Notes under the pieces: model-generated | Told to the model about the DNA's origin: nothing | Database searches by the model: none | What the model saw: the letters and a program-made list of their open reading frames with translations, nothing else | Program-made: the position numbers and the translations under genes | NCBI GenBank assembly: GCA_024711025.1 | Contig: JANJTP010000028.1 | Coordinates: 1 to 64,000, forward strand | Length of the DNA: 64,000 bases | Direction of reading: 5' to 3' | Origin: Solirubrobacteraceae bacterium | Lineage (GTDB): Bacteria > Actinomycetota > Thermoleophilia > Solirubrobacterales > Solirubrobacteraceae | Shown: in pieces, positions 58,649 to 64,000 of the stretch | Layout of the letters: every line of letters starts with the position of its first letter | Position numbering within the stretch: the stretch's first letter is position 1

Positions 58649-59056
58649 TCAGTGGGCTGCGAGTGCCTTCGCCTTGATCGCGTCGAACTCGGCCTGGGTG
58701 ATGGCCCCCTTGTCGAGCAGCTGCCGGCCCTTCTCGATCTCGCTCGCGGGGCCCCCGCCCTCGCGCGCGGCGACCGCCTTGACGTGCTCGTCGAACTGCC
58801 GCTGCTGCGCCTGCGCCGTCTCCATGTTGCGCTGGGCCATCCCGTCGTGCTGGGCGATCAGATACGTCAGCACGCCGATGAACGGCAGGACGATCATGAA
58901 GACGCACCATGCCGCCTTGGACCATCCGCCGATGTCGCGCCGGCGGAAGACGTCGGTGAGGATGATGACGATCATCCAGATGTAGACGATCCAGGCGAAG
59001 AAGATGATCATCGTCCAGAGGACGTCGAGGAACGGGTAGTCGGCTGCGATCACCAT
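58649..59056 (-). CDS. PLDc_N/SHOCT-domain membrane protein
   Basis: 135 aa. Two hydrophobic helices (LWTMIIFFAWIVYIWMIVIILTDVF and AAWCVFMIVLPFIGVLTYLI) form a PLDc_N-type region. A coiled linker leads to a C-terminal SHOCT motif, LLDKGAITQAEFDAIKAKAL. Function unknown; similar small proteins recur beside sulfatase clusters in actinobacteria, as far as I recall. Its upstream region carries one copy of the palindrome shared with the sulfatases. Confidence 0.88.
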   Translation of the reverse strand: MVIAADYPFLDVLWTMIIFFAWIVYIWMIVIILTDVFRRRDIGGWSKAAWCVFMIVLPFIGVLTYLIAQHDGMAQRNMETAQAQQRQFDEHVKAVAAREGGGPASEIEKGRQLLDKGAITQAEFDAIKAKALAAH

Positions 59057-59227
59057 CGCTGCTGCTCCTTGTCTGCCCGTCCGCGACCGGACTCCGAGAG
59101 CTCCGGTGAACGGGCCTTGAGTGGCCTGACGACGGATCGACGGTGCCCGAGGCGTCGCTGAACGTGAAGGTCACGGTCCCCCGTCGACGACATGGGCGGA
59201 CCGTATGCCTCGATCCGGCCGCGCGAA

Positions 59228-59244
59228 TCATCCGTTCGGGATGA
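59228..59244. promoter_or_regulatory. Sulfatase-regulon palindrome, copy 2
   Basis: TCATCCGTTCGGGATGA, the most symmetrical copy (TCATCC and GGATGA arms). Lies between the SHOCT gene (minus) and the maturase gene (plus). Confidence 0.6.
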
Positions 59245-59292
59245 ATTGAGCGACCCGAGCACGTCCGCTCGCGCGTGGGCCCGCACGTCTCT

Positions 59293-59309
59293 TCGCCCGA
59301 ATGGGGTGA
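59293..59309. promoter_or_regulatory. Sulfatase-regulon palindrome, copy 3
   Basis: TCGCCCGAATGGGGTGA, 38 bases upstream of the maturase ATG. It is followed, like copy 1, by TGT and a CCGG segment; a TACCGT element 24 bases further on could be the -10 region. Confidence 0.6.
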
Positions 59310-59347
59310 TGTGCCGGCGCCGTCCCGGCGCCTACCGTCGGCGGGCC

Positions 59348-60700
59348 ATGACCGCCGGGCCGCCACTCGCTGCGCCGAGCATCCCCGGCGCGCCCGCCGC
59401 GTTCCACATGCTGGCCAAGCCGACCGGCGCGGTCTGCAACCTGGACTGCGCGTACTGCTTCTTCCTCTCGAAGGAGATGCTGTATCCCGGCAGCCGGTTT
59501 CGGATGGCCGACGAGATGCTGGAGACCTACGTGCGCCAGCTCGTCGAGGCCCATGCACGGGCGCCGGTGGTCGAGGTCGCCTGGCAGGGCGGTGAGCCGA
59601 CGCTGATGGGCCTGCCGTTCTTCCGCCGTGCGGTCGAGCTCGTCGACCGGTACCGCCGTCCGGACCAGGGCGCCGTTTACACGATCCAGACGAACGGCAC
59701 GAAGCTCGACGCCGAGTGGGCGGCGTTCTTCCGCGAGCACGACGTGCTCGTCGGGATCTCGATCGACGGCCCGCGCGAGATCCACGACGCCTTCCGGGTG
59801 ACCAAGGGCGGCCGCGGCAGCTTCGACCAGGTGATGCGCGGGCTCGGGCACCTGCGCGACGGCGACGTCGCCTACAACGTGCTGACCACCGTCCACGCCG
59901 CCAACGAGCGGCGCGGACGCGAGGTCTACCGCTTCCTGCGCGACGACTGCGGCGCACGCTTCCTGCAGCTCATCCCCATCGTCGAGCGCGTGAGCGACGC
60001 CGCGGATCCCCAGGCGCCGCGATCGTCATGGCGCGAGCGCCCCCTGTACGTACAGGAGGGCGACGGCGTCACGGCGCGGTCGGCCACCGCCGACGGCTAC
60101 GGCCGCTTCCTCGTCGACGTCTTCGAGGACTGGGTGCGCCGGGACGTCGCCGAGGTCTACGTCCAGATCTTCGACGCGACGCTGGCCAACTGGGTGGGCG
60201 AGCTGCCGAGCATGTGCGTGCACTGCGAGACCTGCGGCCTGGCGCTCGCGCTCGAGCACACCGGCGACGTCTACTCGTGCGACCACTTCGTCGAGCCTCG
60301 CCACCTGCTCGGCAACATCGCCGAGCGGCACATGCTCGAGCTCGTGTCCTCCGAGCGCCAGCGCGCGTTCGGCCGCGCGAAGGTCGACACGCTGCCGCGC
60401 TACTGCCGGGACTGCGACGTGCGCTTCGCCTGTCACGGCGGCTGCCCCAAGGATCGCTTCACCACGACGCCCGACGGGGAGCCCGGCCTCAACTACCTTT
60501 GCGCCGGCTACAAGCGCTTCTTCGGCCATGTCGCCGAGCCGATGCGGGAGATGGCGCAGCTGCTCGCCCGTGGGCGCGCTCCGGCCGAGATCATGCGCCG
60601 GTACGCCGCCGCGGACGCGCGTCGCGGCCGCAACGCGCCGTGCACCTGCGCGAGCGGGCGCAAGTGGAAGAGCTGTCACGGAGCCGAGCCGGCCCTATAG
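59348..60700 (+). CDS. Anaerobic-type sulfatase maturase (radical SAM/SPASM)
   Basis: 450 aa. I start at MTAGPPLAAPSIPGAP (59348). Radical SAM cluster CNLDCAYCFF near residue 38, GGEPTLMGL, and SPASM-type Cys groups (CVHCETCGLALALEHTGDVYSCDHF; CRDCDVRFACHGGCPKDRF) mark anSME enzymes, which oxidise the sulfatase Cys or Ser to formylglycine without oxygen. A short C-terminal SEC-C zinc motif (RNAPCTCASGRKWKSCHG) is added. Its substrates are the two sulfatases in this window. A palindrome shared with both lies upstream. Confidence 0.93.
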   Translation: MTAGPPLAAPSIPGAPAAFHMLAKPTGAVCNLDCAYCFFLSKEMLYPGSRFRMADEMLETYVRQLVEAHARAPVVEVAWQGGEPTLMGLPFFRRAVELVDRYRRPDQGAVYTIQTNGTKLDAEWAAFFREHDVLVGISIDGPREIHDAFRVTKGGRGSFDQVMRGLGHLRDGDVAYNVLTTVHAANERRGREVYRFLRDDCGARFLQLIPIVERVSDAADPQAPRSSWRERPLYVQEGDGVTARSATADGYGRFLVDVFEDWVRRDVAEVYVQIFDATLANWVGELPSMCVHCETCGLALALEHTGDVYSCDHFVEPRHLLGNIAERHMLELVSSERQRAFGRAKVDTLPRYCRDCDVRFACHGGCPKDRFTTTPDGEPGLNYLCAGYKRFFGHVAEPMREMAQLLARGRAPAEIMRRYAAADARRGRNAPCTCASGRKWKSCHGAEPAL

Positions 60701-60758
60701 CGCCCCGCTCACGCGCCCGGAGCCGAGCCGGCCCTATAGCGCGCTGCTTACGCACCCG
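60681..60758 (+). repeat. 39-bp tandem duplication across the maturase stop codon
   Basis: Copy 1 (60681-60719) contains the last six codons and TAG of the maturase; copy 2 (60720-60758) follows immediately with four mismatches, both starting GAGCCGAGCCGGCCCTATAG. Copy 2 reaches the 3' end of the convergent DUF6325-like gene. Confidence 0.8.
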
Positions 60759-61242
60759 GAGCCGCGGAGCCGACGGCGGCTCGCAGCCGCGGGCCGGTCT
60801 GCGCGAGCATGCGGGCGTCGACCGGCTCGCCGACGATCGGCCGTCCGCCGCAGCGCGCGACCGCGTCCTCGAGAGCCGTCGCGGCGGTGCCCGTGTAGAG
60901 GATCGCGAAGATCGCGGCGCCGGCCTCGAGCGTCGCCGCGATCGCCTCGATCACCGGCCGCGGGACACCACCCGGGTGCTCGGCGAGCGTGCGCTCGGTG
61001 AGCGCTCGGCGCCTGCCGGGGTCGAGGCGGAAGTCCAGCAGGGACGCGAACGTGGCGTCCGCGCCGCCGGCGCGCAGGTCGATGGCGTCCATGCCGCCGG
61101 CGTCGTCGCGCATCACGAAGAGGGCATCGAGCAGCTTGGTGTCGCGACCGAGCTGCGTGCGCTCGATCGCGGCGAGCAGGCCGCCCTCGAACACGGCGCC
61201 GGGCTCGAAGCGATAGACGCCGAGATGGGCGAGCTCGCTCAC
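60748..61242 (-). CDS. Small protein of DUF6325/DUF1269-like type
   Basis: 164 aa, GTG start 61242 overlapping the sulfatase 2 stop (GTGA). LLDALFVMRDDAGGMDAIDL, a middle DFRLDPGRRRALTERTL and an Ala-rich hydrophobic helix pair (VIEAIAATLEAGAAIFAILY) resemble small two-helix proteins found near sulfatases and DUF1269 genes. Function unknown; coupling suggests it works with the sulfatase. Confidence 0.7.
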   Translation of the reverse strand: MSELAHLGVYRFEPGAVFEGGLLAAIERTQLGRDTKLLDALFVMRDDAGGMDAIDLRAGGADATFASLLDFRLDPGRRRALTERTLAEHPGGVPRPVIEAIAATLEAGAAIFAILYTGTAATALEDAVARCGGRPIVGEPVDARMLAQTGPRLRAAVGSAAPGA

Positions 61243-63587
61243 TGGCGCGCCATGTGGAGCTTGAGCTCCGCCTCCGGATCGCTGATCAGCTCGCCGCTGA
61301 CGTCGACCGTCACCTTGTGCACGGTCCCGCTGAAGCGGAACGGCGTCTCATAGTCGGTCGTGACGGTCGAGCCGGGGTCGGCGCCGCACGTCAGCGTCCC
61401 CGGGTTGATCACGAACGGCGTCGTGTACGGGACCTCGGTATCGCCGACGAGCCGGCCGTCGACGTAGAGCTGGAAGCGCCCCGGCGCCCCGTGGCCGTTC
61501 GCGGGATCCGGGGGCCCGGTCGGCTCGAACTCGTAGCGCAGCTCGTGCTCACCGGCGGTGACCTCCTCGTCCGAGGAGACCCGCATCAGCTCGCGGCCGA
61601 CCCAGTTGTGCACGTAGTGCAGGCGCCTGTCCTGGACGAAGAACGAGTAGCCGCCGGCCGCCGTGCCCTGGGCGAGCAGGACGCCCTCCGCGCCGTCCCG
61701 GATCTCGACGGACGCAGTGATGCTGTGCGGGCGGTTCAGGACCCGCGGCGCCGCGAAGAACGGAACCGACTGAGTGCCGGGGAAGTACGTCGCCGACTCC
61801 CGCGGCGCGGAGACCTGCGGCTTCTCGCCGGCGAAGCGCGCGAGGCCGCTGCCGTCGACCGGCATCACGTCGTACCTGCCGGCCTCCACGTACCAGGTGC
61901 CGATCAGCGCGATCAGCCGGTCGCGGTGCTCGGCGGACACGTCGTGGCACTCGGCGAAGTCCTCCGCCACGTGGTACAGCTCCCAGCCCTGCGCGTCGAG
62001 CCGCGTCAGCGTCTCCGCGGAGATCGGCTCGCCGAAGCCCTTTCCGGCCTCGGCGAACGACGGCCCCGGCCACGGGCACACCGCCCGCCAGCCGTCGTGG
62101 TAGATCGACCGGTGGCCCATCATCTCGAAGTACTGCGTCGTGCGCCTGCCGGCGGCCGCCGGGGCGTCGAAGGTGTGCGCGAAGCTCACCCCGTGCAGCG
62201 GCGACTGCGGGACGCCGCGAATCGTCGCCGGCGGCTCGATGCCGAGCGCGTCCAGCACGGTCGGGACCATGTCGATGATGTGCGCGTACTGCTCGCGCAC
62301 CTCACCGGTCGCCGGGACGCGCTTCGGCCAGCTGACGATGAACGGGTCCGACGTCCCGCCGCGGTATGTCTCACGCTTCCAGCGGCGAAACGGCGTGTTG
62401 CCGGCCCAGGTCCAGCCCCAGGGGTAGTGGTTGAAGTGCTTCGGGCCGCCGATCTCGTCGATCGCGGCGAGGCTGTCCTCGAACGCCTCGGGCGCGTTGT
62501 TGAAGAACTGCGCCTCGTTCGTCGTGCCCGAGGGGCCGCCCTCGGCGCTCGCGCCGTTGTCGGAGATCGCCATGATCAGCGTGTTCTCGAGCTCGCCGAT
62601 GCCTTCGAGGAAGTCGAGCAGCCGGCCGATGTGATGGTCGGTGTGGCTCAGGAAGCCGGCGAAGACCTCCATCATCCGCGCGTACAGGCGGCGCCGGTCG
62701 TCGCTGAGCGACTCCCACGCCGGCACGTCGGGGTCGTGCCGCGAGAGCTCCGCGTTCCGCGGGACGATGCCGAGCTCCTTCTGCCGCGCGAAGACCCTCT
62801 CCCGGTAGGCGTCCCAGCCGTCGTCGAAGGCGCCCTTGTAGCGGTCGGCCCACGCCTTGGGCACGTGGTGCGGCGCGTGCGTCGCACCGGTGCAGAAGTG
62901 CAGGTAGAACGGCTTGTCGGGATCGACCTGCTTGGCGTCGGCGATGAACTCGATCGCCCTGTCGGCCAGGTCCTCGGTCAGGTGGTAGCCCTCGTCGGGC
63001 GTCTTCGGCGGCTCGACCTGGTGGTTGTCGTAGACGAGGTCGGGATCCCACTGGCTGGTGTCGCCCCCCAGGAACCCGTAGAAGCGCTCGAAGCCGCGAC
63101 CCAGCGGCCAGCGGTCGTACGGGCCGGCCGCCGTCTCCTGGCTGCTGGGGATCAGATGCCACTTGCCCACCATGTAGGTGCTGTAGCCGTGCTCCCGCAG
63201 CATCTCGGACAGGAAGCCGTTCTCGAACGGGACCAGGCCGTTGTAGCCCGGGTAGCCGGTCGCCGCCTCCGTGATGCAGGCCATCGCGTTGCTGTGATGG
63301 TTGCGGCCGGTGATGACGCACGACCGGCTCGGCGAGCACAGCGCCGTCGTGTGCATGTTCCGATAGCGCAGCCCGCGCTCGGCCAGCCGGTCCAGGTTGG
63401 GCGTCGCGATCGGACTGCCGAAGCACCCGAGCTGACCGAAGCCCGTGTCGTCCAGCACGATGAACAGCACGTTGGGAGTGCCCTTCGGCGCGCGCACCGG
63501 GGCCGGCCAGGCGGGGGTCGACTCGTCGGCCGTCCTCCCGATGACGCCGGGGAAGGCCGTGCCTGAGGGGTACTCGTCGAGCGGCAT
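61239..63587 (-). CDS. Type I arylsulfatase, copy 2
   Basis: 782 aa. ATG 63587 (MPLDEYPSGTAFPG). NVLFIVLDDTGFGQLG (metal Asp pair), LCSPSRSCVITGRNH (formylglycine Cys), MVGKWHLIP, and AISDNGASAEGGP. Similar in length and motif order to copy 1, so the two are paralogues; the C-terminal 170 residues form a beta-rich domain. No signal peptide. Overlaps the DUF6325-like gene downstream and has a palindrome 66 bases upstream of its start. Substrate unknown. Confidence 0.92.
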   Translation of the reverse strand: MPLDEYPSGTAFPGVIGRTADESTPAWPAPVRAPKGTPNVLFIVLDDTGFGQLGCFGSPIATPNLDRLAERGLRYRNMHTTALCSPSRSCVITGRNHHSNAMACITEAATGYPGYNGLVPFENGFLSEMLREHGYSTYMVGKWHLIPSSQETAAGPYDRWPLGRGFERFYGFLGGDTSQWDPDLVYDNHQVEPPKTPDEGYHLTEDLADRAIEFIADAKQVDPDKPFYLHFCTGATHAPHHVPKAWADRYKGAFDDGWDAYRERVFARQKELGIVPRNAELSRHDPDVPAWESLSDDRRRLYARMMEVFAGFLSHTDHHIGRLLDFLEGIGELENTLIMAISDNGASAEGGPSGTTNEAQFFNNAPEAFEDSLAAIDEIGGPKHFNHYPWGWTWAGNTPFRRWKRETYRGGTSDPFIVSWPKRVPATGEVREQYAHIIDMVPTVLDALGIEPPATIRGVPQSPLHGVSFAHTFDAPAAAGRRTTQYFEMMGHRSIYHDGWRAVCPWPGPSFAEAGKGFGEPISAETLTRLDAQGWELYHVAEDFAECHDVSAEHRDRLIALIGTWYVEAGRYDVMPVDGSGLARFAGEKPQVSAPRESATYFPGTQSVPFFAAPRVLNRPHSITASVEIRDGAEGVLLAQGTAAGGYSFFVQDRRLHYVHNWVGRELMRVSSDEEVTAGEHELRYEFEPTGPPDPANGHGAPGRFQLYVDGRLVGDTEVPYTTPFVINPGTLTCGADPGSTVTTDYETPFRFSGTVHKVTVDVSGELISDPEAELKLHMARQ

Positions 63588-63653
63588 CGCGGCGGACGCT
63601 CCTGGTTCTCGGGATCGGAGCGGTGATCGTCCCGTCGCCGAGCCGCCGGCGAA

Positions 63654-63670
63654 TCACCCGAAAGGTGTGA
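63654..63670. promoter_or_regulatory. Sulfatase-regulon palindrome, copy 4
   Basis: TCACCCGAAAGGTGTGA. Lies between sulfatase 2 (minus, 66 bases from its ATG) and the DUF1269 gene (plus, 101 bases), so one site may serve both. TACGGT at 63691-63696 may be a -10 element for the plus-strand gene. Confidence 0.6.
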
Positions 63671-63771
63671 TTGGCCGCGGGGGCGCCGCGGTACGGTCGC
63701 CCTGTCCCTCGGTGGTGCGGTCGAGGCCGCCGTGTGGGTCGACCAGGTTCCCCGACCGGAAGCGAGGCGAC

Positions 63772-64000
63772 ATGAGCAGCAACCCGGTTCAGGTGTTCGT
63801 CGCGGCCTACCAGACGGAAGACGGTGCCGACGCGGCCCTGAAGGACTTCCGCGCGATGCATCGCGAAGGCTCGATCGACCTGATCGACGCGGCCGTCGCC
63901 GTGCACCGGGCCGACGGCAAGGTCAAGATCGAGGAGACCGCCGACCCGAGCGGCAAGACGTGGGGCAAGCGCGGCGCGATCGCCGGCGGCGTCGTCGGCC
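63772..64000 (+). CDS. DUF1269 family membrane-associated protein (3' end off window)
   Basis: First 76 residues only. MSSNPVQVFVAAYQTEDGADAALKDF and VHRADGKVKIEE, then a Gly-rich segment (KRGAIAGGVVG) that in this family enters one or two membrane helices. Start ATG 63772 with GCGAGG upstream. Function unknown. Too short for the track because it leaves the window. Confidence 0.8.
   Translation, partial: MSSNPVQVFVAAYQTEDGADAALKDFRAMHREGSIDLIDAAVAVHRADGKVKIEETADPSGKTWGKRGAIAGGVVG

Overview
The window is very GC-rich DNA with GTG and TTG starts, frequent ATGA/GTGA stop-start overlaps and long shadow ORFs on the non-coding strand. Gene content (PuuD-type urate hydroxylase, MMPL transporter, DtxR-type repressor, NarL-type two-component systems, MrfA-like helicase, split LigD-like DNA repair enzymes) points to a soil actinobacterium. 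A Thermoleophilia/Solirubrobacterales relative is my best guess, made without a database search.

Region 1 (1-21919) is a purine catabolism locus. A minus-strand operon of about 14.5 kb starts with a nucleoside/base ABC transporter (ATPase, two permeases, BMP-type lipoprotein). It continues with an 8-oxoguanine/guanine deaminase, a three-subunit xanthine dehydrogenase, and a second CoxL-like three-subunit molybdenum hydroxylase with a CoxG-like protein. Divergent from it, a GntR regulator leads an operon of an M20 amidohydrolase, allantoinase and an OHCU decarboxylase-HIU hydrolase fusion. A DUF3830 protein, a membrane urate hydroxylase with cytochrome c tail, and a divergent LysR regulator follow. 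Together they can take exogenous purine to urate, 5-hydroxyisourate, OHCU, allantoin and allantoate.

Region 2 (21987-38500) is mostly chromosomal. It holds a DtxR-family repressor, a LysR regulator divergent from an exporter with a possible 35-codon leader ORF, an ATP-dependent DNA ligase and LigD-type polymerase separated by a methyltransferase, glycerate kinase, glycerol-3-phosphate dehydrogenase, a YczE-like membrane protein, a HAD phosphatase, an MrfA-like helicase, a membrane nucleotide cyclase overlapping a pseudo-receiver/thioredoxin-reductase-like flavoprotein without the redox CxxC, a secreted M23 peptidase and tRNA-Phe.

Region 3 (38501-44422) is an accessory defence island directly 3' of tRNA-Phe. 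It has a divergent RelA/SpoT-fold protein in an operon with a stand-alone DUF262 protein, a Vsr endonuclease, a predicted CCGG-family restriction enzyme with its C5-cytosine methyltransferase, and a second C5 methyltransferase cut off in mid-gene. That gene is joined abruptly to the C-terminal half of a glutamate decarboxylase (to 45223). I see no integrase.

Region 4 (45224-64000) carries two large type I sulfatases, an anaerobic-type sulfatase maturase, a GH15 glucanase, an MFS exporter, a CAP-domain protein, a NarL two-component system divergent from an MMPL transporter, and small SHOCT, DUF6325-like and DUF1269 proteins. A 17-bp imperfect palindrome (consensus TCAyCCGwwyGGGGTGA) lies upstream of both sulfatases and the maturase, suggesting one regulon. 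The two strongest candidates for something undescribed are the RelA/SpoT-DUF262 pair and this sulfatase-associated operator.
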